Below are positions 46,440 to 55,003 of a stretch of 64,000 bases of DNA, piece by piece (the stretch's first letter is position 1; the number at the start of each line of letters is the position of its first letter). Below the pieces are notes generated by a model. That model did not search any database. It was not told the origin of the DNA and saw nothing but the letters and a program-made list of their open reading frames with translations. A program made the position numbers and the translations under genes. The DNA lies in contig JAFEDS010000009.1 in NCBI GenBank assembly GCA_018241505.1, positions 590,564 to 654,563 of the forward strand, written 5' to 3'. Origin of the DNA: Pseudomonadota bacterium (GTDB taxonomy: Bacteria; Pseudomonadota; Gammaproteobacteria; Steroidobacterales; Steroidobacteraceae).

Positions 46440-48047
46440 ATGATCGGACGGCGGCGGTTCTTACGGGGTTCCGCGGCGGCGTTGTCCGCGGCGTTATGTT
46501 GGCCTTGCGCCTCTGCCGAGGCGGCTGTCCGCACACGGGGCGTCAATCTGACGGGGCCTCGGCAGGTCTTCGATTACGCTCGCCTGAAAGGTCTTGCGCG
46601 CAACCTGGCGAGCAGCACGTACCAGCCGCCCCCGGATCAGCTTCCCCCGTCCATCCAGCAGCTCGACTGGGATCACTGGCAGTCCATCCGCTATCGCGAG
46701 GAGCGCTCACTCTGGGTGGGCGAGGGGCTGCGATTTCAGGTGCGCTTTGCGCATCTCGGGTTCCGGCTGAACAAGCCGGTCCGTATGTTCGCGGTGGAGA
46801 ATGGCGCTTCGCAGGAGATCGCTTACGAGCCGGCGCTGTTTGATTACGGTCACAGCGGCCTCAAGGCGCAGCAGATTCCTCATCAACTGGGGTTTGGCGG
46901 CTGGCGTCTCTACTTTCATACGGACTGGGTTCGTGACATCGCGGCGTTTCAGGGCGCCTCCTACTTCCGCGCGGTCGATATCGATCGGCAGTACGGCATG
47001 TCGCAGCGCGGGCTCGCGATCGACACTGGATTGCCGCGACCCGAAGAGTTCCCTGACTTCGTGGCGTACTACCTCGAGCGGCCCGCGACAGATTCCACAC
47101 AACTTACTGTGTATGGTCTGCTCGACTCACCGAGCGTCGCAGGCGCTTACCGTTTCATAATTGATGCCGGTCGCTCGCTGGTCATGGACATCGACGCAGC
47201 GCTCTACCCGCGTAAGCTGATCGAGCGCCTCGGCATCGCGCCGGGCACCAGCATGTACCTCGTAGGCAAGAAGGATCGGCGAGTTACGAACGACTGGCGC
47301 CCGGAGATCCACGACTCCGACGGGCTGCAGATGTGGAACGGATCGGGAGAATGGATCTGGCGTCCGCTCGTGAATCCGCCGGGTGTACACGTCAACTCAT
47401 ACTTGGACGAACATCCGCGGGGCTTCGGGCTGATGCAGCGTGAGCGTCATTTCGAGCAGTATCAGGACGACGGTGTTTTCTACGAGAAACGGCCTGATGC
47501 CTGGGTCGAGCCGAAGGGGAATTGGGGAAAGGGCGCGGTCATGCTGGTCGAGATACCGACCGAGGACGAGACGTCGGACAACGTGGTGGCGTTCTGGAAT
47601 CCGGCCGAGAAACCGCAGCGCGGACAGGAGTTGCTTTACGGTTACCGCCTCTGCTGGTGTCGTGAGAATCCGTTCTCAGCGGATCTTGCGCGTGTCTACG
47701 CTACGCGCACCGGCATTGGAGGGGTCATTGGGCGTAAGCGGGAGTATTTCTCGTGGCGCTTCGTGGTGGATTTTGTCGGCGGCCAGCTCGCGACTCTTGG
47801 CGACGGCGCGCGCGTGACGCCCGTGATATCCGCGTCCCGGGGCCGTGTTGAAATCACCTCGGCGCGTCCGCTGTATCCGGTCAACGGCTGGCGCGCGATG
47901 TTCGATCTGGTTCCTCCGGATGACGGCACGGAACCGATCAACCTGAGGTTGTATCTGTCCGTGGATGGCCGGGGGTTTTCCGAAACCTGGCTTTATCAAT
48001 ACACGCCGCCGCCACCTGAGCAGCGAAAGGCCCTCATGGGCCTTTGA
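46440..48047 (+). CDS. opgD: Periplasmic glucan biosynthesis protein OpgD/MdoD
   Basis: A 535-residue protein with a Tat-type leader MIGRRRFLRGSAAALSAAL (RRR at 4-6) and a mature MdoG/OpgG domain: FDYARLKGLARNLASSTYQPP, FGGWRLYFHT, ASYFRAVD, YGMSQRGLAIDTG, and the C-terminal YRFIIDAG and FVVDFVGG. OpgD and OpgG act in the periplasm on the backbone of osmoregulated periplasmic glucans. The Tat leader favours OpgD over OpgG. It begins 13 bases after the phosphorylase. Its presence fits with the neighbouring sugar genes but belongs to a general envelope function. Confidence 0.9.
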   Translation: MIGRRRFLRGSAAALSAALCWPCASAEAAVRTRGVNLTGPRQVFDYARLKGLARNLASSTYQPPPDQLPPSIQQLDWDHWQSIRYREERSLWVGEGLRFQVRFAHLGFRLNKPVRMFAVENGASQEIAYEPALFDYGHSGLKAQQIPHQLGFGGWRLYFHTDWVRDIAAFQGASYFRAVDIDRQYGMSQRGLAIDTGLPRPEEFPDFVAYYLERPATDSTQLTVYGLLDSPSVAGAYRFIIDAGRSLVMDIDAALYPRKLIERLGIAPGTSMYLVGKKDRRVTNDWRPEIHDSDGLQMWNGSGEWIWRPLVNPPGVHVNSYLDEHPRGFGLMQRERHFEQYQDDGVFYEKRPDAWVEPKGNWGKGAVMLVEIPTEDETSDNVVAFWNPAEKPQRGQELLYGYRLCWCRENPFSADLARVYATRTGIGGVIGRKREYFSWRFVVDFVGGQLATLGDGARVTPVISASRGRVEITSARPLYPVNGWRAMFDLVPPDDGTEPINLRLYLSVDGRGFSETWLYQYTPPPPEQRKALMGL

Positions 48048-48110
48048 TGGGCCTCCAACGGGCTGGTGGCGCGTCAGACTTGCCTGCCGTGGGCCAGGTC
48101 TCCCTGCTAA

Positions 48111-48446
48111 CTACGGGTGTGCGGGGGTCTTGGAGAAGACGTTCATGGTGACCACACCGCCGATGATCAACGCCATGCCGAGCAGCGCGGGAGCATCCAG
48201 CTTCTGGCCGAAGAACACCCAGGCAAAGGATGTGATGAGGACGATTCCCAGGCCGGACCAGACCGCGTAGGCAATGCCGACGGGAATCGCTCGAAGCGTA
48301 AGCGACAGGAAGTAGAACGCGACTCCGTAGCCTAAAAGAACGCCCACGGAGGGGTAGAGTCTCGTGAGGCCGTCACTCGCTTTCAGGGCGGACGTTGCGA
48401 GGACTTCCGCCACGATGGCGACGGCGAGAAACAACCAGTTCTTCAT
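48111..48446 (-). CDS. Small multidrug-resistance (SMR) exporter, EmrE-like
   Basis: A 111-residue, four-helix protein: [20 protein letters not shown] (with the essential Glu, E14), [40 protein letters not shown] and [19 protein letters not shown]. The WSG and FGQKLD motifs match EmrE-type quaternary-ammonium exporters. The start is ATG 48446; the upstream-open part of the frame is non-coding. It lies 98 bases downstream of the AhpD-like gene on the same strand. No guanidine riboswitch pattern was recognised. Confidence 0.9.
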   Translation of the reverse strand: MKNWLFLAVAIVAEVLATSALKASDGLTRLYPSVGVLLGYGVAFYFLSLTLRAIPVGIAYAVWSGLGIVLITSFAWVFFGQKLDAPALLGMALIIGGVVTMNVFSKTPAHP

Positions 48447-48544
48447 ACGCTTTCGATCCGGGAGAGGTGCGTGCAGGCTGTGCGCGATAGTGGCACCGAC
48501 ACCAAAGGGCTTCCGGGTGGGAGCTCCGCGGCAGTGAAGATCGA

Positions 48545-49087
48545 TCAGCGCATGAGATCGAGTAGGGGCAGGTAGCCCTGGGAGGCCAGGCGCTGGGCAG
48601 CAACCCGGGTGTAAGCCGGATCGAACTCGATTCCAAGACCCTCCACGAGCCGATTCATGAAGTTGAATAGGGCAGTCACGGCCGCAGCGTAGTAGATAGC
48701 CGCCTCGTCCCAACCCGCGGCCAAAATCGCCTCCGCGTCGCTCTTGTGGACGCCACTCGGTGTTCGCGTCAACTTCTCTGCGTATTGAAGCACTGGTTTC
48801 ATTTTTTCCGGGACCAAGGCGAAGTCCACATTCTGAACCAGTTGGTCCACGGCACCAGACGGGACGCCCAGCCGTTCGGCAGTGGCGGTATGAACTGCCC
48901 GGCAGTACCCGCATCGATTGAGTCCGGAGACATAGGCGGCGATCAATTCCCGTTCAGCCTCGGTGAACGGTGCCGGTCCCCGCAGCAACACTTCGTGAAA
49001 CTCAATAAGCGGGCGGCAGGTGTCGGGAAACGCCTTGAAAACCTCAAGAAGACTGGCACCGGGACGCAGCGACGGCAGAAAAGGCAT
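48545..49087 (-). CDS. AhpD-like peroxidase-related protein (paralogue)
   Basis: A 180-residue carboxymuconolactone decarboxylase-family protein with redox motif [19 protein letters not shown]. Very similar to the gene at 43561-44106, which gives two copies within 6 kb. ATG 49087 has GGAG seven bases upstream; the frame is open further but that part is not family sequence. It lies between a DoxX-like and an SMR gene on the same strand, likely one transcript. Confidence 0.85.
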   Translation of the reverse strand: MPFLPSLRPGASLLEVFKAFPDTCRPLIEFHEVLLRGPAPFTEAERELIAAYVSGLNRCGYCRAVHTATAERLGVPSGAVDQLVQNVDFALVPEKMKPVLQYAEKLTRTPSGVHKSDAEAILAAGWDEAAIYYAAAVTALFNFMNRLVEGLGIEFDPAYTRVAAQRLASQGYLPLLDLMR

Positions 49088-49149
49088 GGGGATCTCCGAT
49101 TGCGGTAGGCTGAAGTTGAGAGGGCATGCAGTACGTGTGGGCTCGGATG

Positions 49150-49554
49150 CTAACGAGACATCGTCAGCAGGACGTCGTCTTCGCGGAGCGCGTAGAGGGC
49201 ATAGCAGGCCGCAAGCATGGGCCAGGCCGCGAAGAACAGCAGATGAGAGCTCTCCCATGGGGACAGGTACTGCCGATAGCTGCTCAAGGTCGAGGCGGCG
49301 TGCAGAAGCAGTACACCGCCATACGTCCAGCGCTTCCAAAGACCCGCGGCGAACGCCAGGAGGAAGGCGATTTCGGTAACGCCGATCAGCCTGATCAACG
49401 CTCCGCCCAATCCATGTAAGCCGTAGAAGTGCTCGTAGATACCGGCGGTATGCTCGGGGTTCACCAGTTTGTCCAACGCCCACATGAACATCACCACAAA
49501 GACGCTCAGGCGCAGGAATAGCAGGCTACGGGCCAAGCGGAGGTTCTGCGTCAC
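49150..49554 (-). CDS. DoxX-like membrane protein
   Basis: A 134-residue membrane protein with about four helices: SLLFLRLSVFVVMFMWALDKLVNPEH (quoted in part: FLRLSVFVVMFMWALDKL), GALIRLIGVTEIAFLLAFAAG, GGVLLLHAASTLSSY and LLFFAAWPMLAACYALYAL. The FxWxLDKLxNPEH motif places it in the DoxX/MauE-like group. GTG 49554 has GAGGA upstream and starts at the first conserved residues; a frame open to 49680 gives an unlikely N-terminus. Third DoxX-like gene in the window. Function unknown. Confidence 0.65.
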   Translation of the reverse strand: MTQNLRLARSLLFLRLSVFVVMFMWALDKLVNPEHTAGIYEHFYGLHGLGGALIRLIGVTEIAFLLAFAAGLWKRWTYGGVLLLHAASTLSSYRQYLSPWESSHLLFFAAWPMLAACYALYALREDDVLLTMSR

Positions 49555-49872
49555 GGGGCTGGTCCTCGGACGGTGCGGTATCTTTAGAAGACCCCGGTGG
49601 CGAGCGGAATATTGCACCGTCGAGGGATTCTGTTGCGCTGCCGACGGGAGCGCCGGTGCATGATGGTAGGTGAGGTACACTCGGTGTCGGCGGCGCTCAG
49701 GTCCGTGGCGCGTCGGCGTAGCGATCCATGCTTTTCTCTCTACCGTCGAAGGAACTTCGAGGCGGGCATCGAGTTTTTGGAACGGACGGTCCAGAGTGCG
49801 TGAAGTGTGTCTGGGCGAGATGAACCGATTGCAACTCTCGAGCGGATCGAGGAAAACGGGCAGGGGGCGCCG
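49555..49872. other. Divergent intergenic region before the HAD gene
   Basis: About 318 bases between the DoxX-like start and the HAD hydrolase. No recognised operator. A possible in-frame earlier start for the HAD gene lies at 49807. Otherwise nothing was identified. Confidence 0.4.
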
Positions 49873-50586
49873 ATGAGCTTACGTCCGGCTGTGATCGCAT
49901 TTGATGTGATGGAGACCCTGTTCTCGCTCGAGAAATTGCGCATCCGATTGGCAGCGGTCGGGCTGCCGGCCGACGCTCTGGAAGTCTGGTTCCCACAGAT
50001 GCTGCGCGATGCGTTCGCGCTAGAAGTCTCGGGCGTATTCCATTCATTTCGCGAGGTCGCTTCCTCCACCCTTACGGGCATCGCGCTGGCACGAGGCCGT
50101 CAGGTAGGTCCCGACCCCATTTCCGGTGTCCTCGACGGCTTTGCAGAGCTTGAACCACATCCGGACGTTGGAATCGCCTTTCAGCGCTTAAAAGATGCCA
50201 ACATCCGAATCGTTACCCTCACCAACGGAAGCGCCGAGGTCACCGGCAAGCTGGTGCGTCGGGCGGGCCTCGAGCATTTGGTGGAGCGACACATTTCGAT
50301 CGATGAGGTGCGGCACTGGAAGCCGGGGCGCGAAGTGTATCTGCACGCCGCCCGGTGTACTGGTGTGGAGCCGCGGCAGCTCGCGCTCGTGGCCGCTCAT
50401 GCCTGGGATGTGCATGGCGCCGCTTGCGCGGGCCTTACAACCGCATTCATCGCCCGCGGCAAGTCCTACCCCAACATCATGATGCCACCTGGGATCACGG
50501 CTGCGACGCTCGCCGAAGCCGCGGAAGCTCTCGCACAGTTGCCCGAACACGCAGAACTGAGGGGGCCGCATGGCGAAGCACTATGA
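49873..50586 (+). CDS. Haloacid-dehalogenase type II-like hydrolase
   Basis: A 237-residue HAD-fold enzyme. Motif I is AFDVMETLFS with nucleophile D11, motif II TLTNGS, motif III lysine in HWKPGREVYLHAA, and motif IV VAAHAWDVHGAACAG. The last two match L-2-haloacid dehalogenases (KP.....Y and W-D-x-x-GA), so release of halide from 2-haloacids is possible. Position 3 after the nucleophile is Glu (DVME) where a Tyr-Gly or Ala-Tyr is common, so specificity is uncertain. ATG 49873 preferred over 49807. Overlaps the next gene by 17 bases. Confidence 0.75.
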   Translation: MSLRPAVIAFDVMETLFSLEKLRIRLAAVGLPADALEVWFPQMLRDAFALEVSGVFHSFREVASSTLTGIALARGRQVGPDPISGVLDGFAELEPHPDVGIAFQRLKDANIRIVTLTNGSAEVTGKLVRRAGLEHLVERHISIDEVRHWKPGREVYLHAARCTGVEPRQLALVAAHAWDVHGAACAGLTTAFIARGKSYPNIMMPPGITAATLAEAAEALAQLPEHAELRGPHGEAL

Positions 50587-51922
50587 CCTCATCGTGATCG
50601 GGACCGGTACGGCGGCGTCCGTGGCTGCGTTTGCGTGCCGTCGCGCCGGATGGCAAGTGGCGATGGTCGATCACCTGCCTTTCGGAGGGACCTGCGCGTT
50701 GCGCGGCTGCGACCCCAAGAAGGTGTTGGTTGGAGTGGCAGAAGCGCTCGATCAGAGCCGGAGGTTGCGCGGCAAAGGTCTTGCCGGTGGGTTGCCGGCG
50801 CTCGATTGGCGCGAGCTCATGACCTTCAAGCGTAGCTTCACGGATCCGATTCCACCGCGACGTGAGAAAGACTTTCACCACCACGGCATCGAGACCTTTC
50901 ATGCGAGGGCCCGATTTCGCGGCCCGCAAACGATTGAGGCTGGGGGCGAACTCCTGGAAGCACGCTTCATCCTCATTGCGGCTGGAGCGGTACCCGCGCC
51001 TTTGAAAATTCAAGGCGAAGAGCATCTCGTAACCAACTCGGATTTTCTCGAGCTCGACGAGTTGCCGCAGCGGCTGGTACTCGTTGGCGGTGGCTACATC
51101 GCCGCAGAATTCTCGCACGTAGCAGTGCGGGCCGGAGCTCAAGTGACCATCCTCCATCGTGGGGACCGGCTTCTCAAGCAATTTGATCCAGACCTGGTGC
51201 AGTGGTTGACCGAGAAGTCCCGAGGACTCGGAATCGATATCCGATTGCACGCATCCGTACAGTCGATCGAAAAGGTCGCCAAGGGATTGCGCATCCATTT
51301 CGATTCGGACGGAACCGCATTGAGCGTGGAGGCCGATCTCGCCGTGCACGCCGCGGGACGAGTGCCGGACCTCGATTCGCTCGACCTCCATGCTGGCGGG
51401 ATCGCTCGGGAAGGAGCGTATTTGAAGCTCAATGAGTTTCTGCAGAGCACGTCCAATCCGGCCGTGTATGCGGCGGGAGATGCCGCTGAGAGAGGTCCGC
51501 CGCTCACACCCGTGGCCAGCCATGACGGCCGTGTGGCCGCACGGAATATGCTCGAGGGCAATCGCGAAGTGCCAAACTACTTGGGCGTTCCGAGCGTCGT
51601 GTTCACGATTCCGGCGTTGGCGAGAGTCGGTCTGCCGGAGGACGAGGCGCGCCGCCAGAATCTTCACTTTCGCCTCAAAATGGAGAATACGGCGAGTTGG
51701 TACACGGCGCGACGTGTGGCCGAAGACTGCGCTGGTTACAAGGTGTTGGTCGAAGAAGGGACTGAACGCATTCTCGGTGCACATCTGATCGGGCCACAAG
51801 CGGAAGAGGTGATCAACTTCTTCGCACTCGCGATTCGCAACGGATTGCCCGCGTCGAAGATCACCGGCGTCTTCGGTTATCCAACCGCGGCGTCAGATAT
51901 CGGCTATATGGTCAGGCAATAA
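50570..51922 (+). CDS. Flavin-dependent disulfide reductase-like protein (MerA/glutathione-reductase family)
   Basis: A 450-residue class I pyridine nucleotide-disulfide oxidoreductase. It has the FAD motif LIVIGTGTAASVAA, the redox pair C42/C47 in GGTCALRGCDPKKVL, the NAD(P) motif LVLVGGGYIAAEF and the FAD-contact AVYAAGDAAERG. There is no N-terminal metal domain and no C-terminal vicinal cysteine pair, so it is not a classical MerA. The C-terminal catalytic HPT motif reads YPTAASD, with Tyr in place of the active-site His. Substrate unknown. Overlaps the HAD gene by 17 bases. Confidence 0.8.
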   Translation: MAKHYDLIVIGTGTAASVAAFACRRAGWQVAMVDHLPFGGTCALRGCDPKKVLVGVAEALDQSRRLRGKGLAGGLPALDWRELMTFKRSFTDPIPPRREKDFHHHGIETFHARARFRGPQTIEAGGELLEARFILIAAGAVPAPLKIQGEEHLVTNSDFLELDELPQRLVLVGGGYIAAEFSHVAVRAGAQVTILHRGDRLLKQFDPDLVQWLTEKSRGLGIDIRLHASVQSIEKVAKGLRIHFDSDGTALSVEADLAVHAAGRVPDLDSLDLHAGGIAREGAYLKLNEFLQSTSNPAVYAAGDAAERGPPLTPVASHDGRVAARNMLEGNREVPNYLGVPSVVFTIPALARVGLPEDEARRQNLHFRLKMENTASWYTARRVAEDCAGYKVLVEEGTERILGAHLIGPQAEEVINFFALAIRNGLPASKITGVFGYPTAASDIGYMVRQ

Positions 51923-51987
51923 CTGAAGGCTGGAACGTCAGCGATTGCTCGCCTCCAGTCCGTGATACCGGGGAAGACGTTAGCCGC

Positions 51988-52018
51988 TTGACTCCGTAGT
52001 CGGCTACAGAAGTAATTT
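51988..52018 (+). promoter_or_regulatory. MerR-controlled promoter of merB copy 2
   Basis: TTGACT (51988-51993), 19-base spacer containing CCGTAGTCGGCTACAG (one arm imperfect), then TAATTT (52013-52018), about 105 bases before merB at 52124. Same layout as the other three mer promoters of the window. Confidence 0.8.
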
Positions 52019-52123
52019 TCCCGAAGCGGCCACTGCTCGCACAGTGAGCGTGATGGTGTCGCCCTCGCGAATTGCGTCGAGCGGTGCGTAAGCGGTGATC
52101 AAGGGTAATAGGAGGAGGAGACG

Positions 52124-52777
52124 ATGGAGTTGGCACGATATACGGAAGACTTGGTCCAGCGCCTTACAATGGTCAGCGGATCCGACGGGTTTGCCGAGCT
52201 ATATGTGGCGCTGCTGCGTGAGCTTGTGAAGGGAAATCCTGTAACGCCAGCTGCGTTGGCACGGGCTGTCGACTGGCCTGTTGACAGGGTAACGACCAGG
52301 CTCAAACAAGCCGCAAGCACCGAGTGGGACGATGAGGGAAACGTCGTCGGCTACGGCTTGACCCTGCGAGAGACACGCCATCGTTTGGAGGTGGACGGCC
52401 GACGCTTATATACGTGGTGCGCGTTTGACACGCTCTTCTTTCCGGCCCTGATCGATCGGACGGCTCGGGTGGTTTCTCGTTGTGCTGCTACGGGAGTGGC
52501 GATCCACTTGACGGTTGCGCCAAATGCAGTGTTGGACATTATGCCCATGGAGACTTCCTTGTCACTGCTGCTCCCTGAACCCACGGCAGACGTCCGTGCT
52601 GCCTTCTGTCGCCACGTACATTTCTTCGCTTCCCGCGCTGTGGGTCAGGAGTGGGCGTCGACTCACACTGGAGTCGACATCGTCAGTCTCCAGGATGCCT
52701 TTGAGATAGGTCGCGTTCGCGCAGAAAGGCTGTTGCAACTCGCCGGCGAGAGGGTCGCCCCGTCTGCGCGGCAGTGA
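52124..52777 (+). CDS. merB: Organomercurial lyase MerB (copy 2)
   Basis: A 217-residue alkylmercury lyase. The catalytic residues C99 and D102 are in [16 protein letters not shown] and C162 is in AAFCRHVHFFAS. It has a strong GGAGGAGGAG ribosome binding site. It differs widely from copy 1 (28217) outside the core, so it is not a recent local duplicate. It has its own mer promoter and is next to merR on the opposite strand, convergent with it. Confidence 0.9.
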   Translation: MELARYTEDLVQRLTMVSGSDGFAELYVALLRELVKGNPVTPAALARAVDWPVDRVTTRLKQAASTEWDDEGNVVGYGLTLRETRHRLEVDGRRLYTWCAFDTLFFPALIDRTARVVSRCAATGVAIHLTVAPNAVLDIMPMETSLSLLLPEPTADVRAAFCRHVHFFASRAVGQEWASTHTGVDIVSLQDAFEIGRVRAERLLQLAGERVAPSARQ

Positions 52778-52809
52778 TCCTGAGCCGCCACCGGCCCAGC
52801 CGCAGCGGT

Positions 52810-53214
52810 CTACTCGGTGGAATTCTCCAACGCTGAGATCAGCGGGCAGCGCAGTTTGCCCCGGTTGCTACGGCACTTTCCGACCAGCACCTTGAGGGCG
52901 GTTTCGATGTTCTTGAGCTGTACCAGCCGCTCGCGCACGTCAGCTAGCTTGTGACCAGCGATCTCCTCGACCTCGTGGCAATGCAGGCCATCCTCGAGCG
53001 ACAGCAACTCACCCACTTCTTCCAGGCTGAACCCGAGTCCTTGTGAACGCTTGATGAAGCGCAGCCGTCGGGCGTGCTCCTGGTCGTAGTGTCGGATACC
53101 GCTTGGCGGTTTCATCGGTTCGGGTACGAGCCCGCGCCGCTGGTAATAGCGGATCGTCTCCACATGGACCCCCGTTTCACGAGCCAGGGTACCGATTGTG
53201 TATCGCGCGGCCAT
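52810..53214 (-). CDS. merR: Mercury-responsive regulator MerR
   Basis: A 134-residue MerR with the N-terminal winged helix (YTIGTLARETGVHVETIRYYQRRGL, quoted in part) and the three Hg-binding cysteines of classical MerR: C79 in LEDGLHCHEV, C114 and C123 in GKCRSNRGKLRCPLI (C82, C117, C126 in Tn501 numbering). It represses and, with Hg(II), activates promoters with a 19-base spacer. A mer promoter begins 2 bases upstream of its start and reads away from it, the usual divergent layout, but the structural genes expected there are missing. It is the only classical merR in the window and should control the elements at 31219, 51988, 53216 and 60091. Confidence 0.93.
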   Translation of the reverse strand: MAARYTIGTLARETGVHVETIRYYQRRGLVPEPMKPPSGIRHYDQEHARRLRFIKRSQGLGFSLEEVGELLSLEDGLHCHEVEEIAGHKLADVRERLVQLKNIETALKVLVGKCRSNRGKLRCPLISALENSTE

Positions 53215-53215
53215 A

Positions 53216-53246
53216 TTGACTCCGTAGCTGACTACGGTCGTAAGGT
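53216..53246 (+). promoter_or_regulatory. Orphan mer promoter divergent from merR
   Basis: TTGACT (53216-53221), 19-base spacer with CCGTAG...CTACGG dyad, then TAAGGT (53241-53246), the same -10 as the best-known transposon mer promoters. No plus-strand gene follows before minus-strand genes begin at 53382, so the promoter has lost its operon; it may still serve autoregulation of merR. Confidence 0.8.
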
Positions 53247-53381
53247 TACGTCATCGACGGCAATGGGGCGATAGACTCATTTCACAAGGCAGCTTCTCCT
53301 GGAGCTGCCGATCTATCCGACCATCTACGTACTTTGGAAGTCATAGGCCGAGCCGCGGCTTGCGCACGCGAGGACGTGACT

Positions 53382-53825
53382 CTATCGGCTCGTGGAGACG
53401 CTGATCATCGAAGGCGATGCGCGTGGGCCGCGAAGCGCGAGAACGGTGAGGGGTGCAACCATGAGCCACTGCACGACCGTGAAAGCAGTCTCGATAACCA
53501 TGAAGCGGGGCACCGAGCTCGTGATGTTCTTGGCGCCGACGGCGAGTGTTGTGAAGCTCCAGGACAGCAACGCGCCCAGGACTGCATACTTTACGATCGA
53601 CCAGATCGTTGAGGAGGATGCGGTCGCGAACATGCGATCGTAGAGCCACGCGAAGAGGACAGATTGCACGAGCATCGACAGAAAACCGAGGGGGATGATG
53701 ATGTCGGTGCGGTATATCGCGAGCGAGTCGTAGTACTCCTTGAACAAAACCAGGTGCCAGACAAAACCCAGTGCGAAGGTTGGCACGAGATAGGCGAGGG
53801 CGCCTAGAATGTAGCGTTTGCTCAT
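53382..53825 (-). CDS. Small membrane protein of unknown function
   Basis: A 147-residue protein with about four helices: YILGALAYLVPTFALGFVWHLVLF, IIIPLGFLSMLVQSVLFAWLYDRMF (quoted in part), WSIVKYAVLGALLSWSFTTLAVGA and VIETAFTVVQWLMVAPLTVLAL. I do not recognise a named domain. It overlaps the TfoX-like gene by 4 bases and is the last gene of an ArsR-SRPBCC-TfoX operon; similar membrane proteins occur in such operons. Function unknown. Confidence 0.6.
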   Translation of the reverse strand: MSKRYILGALAYLVPTFALGFVWHLVLFKEYYDSLAIYRTDIIIPLGFLSMLVQSVLFAWLYDRMFATASSSTIWSIVKYAVLGALLSWSFTTLAVGAKNITSSVPRFMVIETAFTVVQWLMVAPLTVLALRGPRASPSMISVSTSR

Positions 53826-54217
53826 CGGCGAATTCTCCTCTTGGTGACTTTATGCTTCTTCGGAGCCGCCGGAGTGCGGGCACGAGCGGCCCTCTTCGGA
53901 GGCAATGTTCGATTGTGGCGCAGCGCGCTTTGCACCCAACCTTCGATGACGAGCTCTTCAGTTGGAACAGGATGGACGTGCACGTAGCCCGTCATGATGC
54001 GGCCGCGCATCTCCATCGCACGCGTGGAAGGCTTCTTGAGCGCCTCGTCGTGCGCCTCGGGCCCGACCCGAACGAGGAGCCCGCGAGGGGATACCGCGAC
54101 CGTCATGTGTCCATTGACCATGAAGGCCGTGCCGCCAAACATCCTCACCTCTCGAACCGAGGTGACACCGGAAAGGGCGCTTCGCACCCGCGCAAGCTCG
54201 GCGCCGTCGGCACTCAT
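53822..54217 (-). CDS. TfoX N-terminal domain protein
   Basis: A 131-residue protein with the TfoX_N fold: VREVRMFGGTAFMVNGHMTVAVSPRGLLVRV (quoted in part: REVRMFGGTAFMVNG), then RPHEALKKPSTRAMEMRGRIMTGYVHV-type sequence (EALKKPSTRAMEM) and a Lys/Arg-rich tail. Competence regulation is not implied; many such single-domain proteins have no known role. Start ATG 54217 overlaps the SRPBCC stop by 4 bases. Confidence 0.8.
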   Translation of the reverse strand: MSADGAELARVRSALSGVTSVREVRMFGGTAFMVNGHMTVAVSPRGLLVRVGPEAHDEALKKPSTRAMEMRGRIMTGYVHVHPVPTEELVIEGWVQSALRHNRTLPPKRAARARTPAAPKKHKVTKRRIRR

Positions 54218-54669
54218 TGCAACACCTCTGTGCGAACCAATGACTCCAGGCGATCGAGTGCGCCTTTCCATCCTTCGGCGTGGCGTTGGGCAGCGCCGTG
54301 TTGATCAAGCCGCTCATGCACGATGGTCAGTGTGCTCCCCCCTGACATGGCGGCGATCGAGACCCGCACCTCCGAGTCGATCCCGGCGTGCTCATCGGGC
54401 GGCTCGATGATCCAGGAGAAGGTCAACTGCGTGGGCGGCACGATCTCCCGGAAGGAGCCGTGGACATGCATGACCTGACCCCCGGGGACGTGATACGCGA
54501 AGCGATAGCGACCGTGCAGGTGAAAGTCGTACACGAGTACTTGAAGCATAATGTCCGGCGATGGAGACAGCCAGCGCGCCACGAGTTTCGCGGAGGCAAA
54601 AGCGGCGAAGACTCGCTCGGGCGGCACACTCAGGCGCCGGGTAATCTCCGCGTGCGTGTCACTCGCCAT
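54214..54669 (-). CDS. SRPBCC (AHSA1-type) protein
   Basis: A 151-residue START-like domain protein: ITRRLSVPPERVFAAFASAKLVARWLSP, then VHGSFREIVPPTQLTFSWII and STLTIVHERLDQHGAAQRHAEGWKGALDRL (quoted in part: EGWKGALDRL). It ends in the GW..ALDRLE signature of the AHSA1 group. Pairing with an ArsR regulator is very common and the SRPBCC may bind a small hydrophobic ligand. Overlaps arsR by 11 bases and tfoX by 4. Confidence 0.85.
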   Translation of the reverse strand: MASDTHAEITRRLSVPPERVFAAFASAKLVARWLSPSPDIMLQVLVYDFHLHGRYRFAYHVPGGQVMHVHGSFREIVPPTQLTFSWIIEPPDEHAGIDSEVRVSIAAMSGGSTLTIVHERLDQHGAAQRHAEGWKGALDRLESLVRTEVLQ

Positions 54670-55003
54670 GCTCTAACTCTTTACTCAGAAGTTGTTCCAG
54701 CTGATCGGCGGCGCCTTCCCAGAAAGCCTGATGGCGGGTAAGCCAGCGGGTTGCTTCGCGGAGCCCCTTCGGCCGCAACCGAAACCAATGCACGCGACCG
54801 TCCACAGTCCGTTCAACGAGCTGCGCGTCTTCGAGCACCTTCAAGTGCTTGGAAATGGTCGGCTGCGCTGAACGGAAATGCCGACCGAGCTCTCCAGCAG
54901 TACGCGCCTCACCACGAGCAAGCTCGTGCAGGATCGCCCGACGCGTGCCATCGCCCAGGGCCCGGAAGGCGCGGTCCAACTGTTCGTTCTGAAACATAGC
55001 CAT
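54659..55003 (-). CDS. ArsR-family regulator
   Basis: A 114-residue winged-helix repressor: RAFRALGDGTRRAILHELA, then TAGELGRHFRSAQPTISKHLKVLEDAQLV (quoted in part: SAQPTISKHLKVLEDA) and VHWFRLRPKGL. No metal-binding cysteine pair is visible, as in SRPBCC-linked ArsR members. The start could be ATG 55003 or 54997, or GTG 55018; a near-palindrome overlaps these starts, which suggests autoregulation. First gene of a four-gene operon. Confidence 0.85.
   Translation of the reverse strand: MAMFQNEQLDRAFRALGDGTRRAILHELARGEARTAGELGRHFRSAQPTISKHLKVLEDAQLVERTVDGRVHWFRLRPKGLREATRWLTRHQAFWEGAADQLEQLLSKELEHGE

Noticed and set aside
48447-48544. Guanidine-type riboswitch before the SMR exporter
   Set aside because: SMR genes often have one, but I could not see the conserved loop motifs in this 98-base gap.
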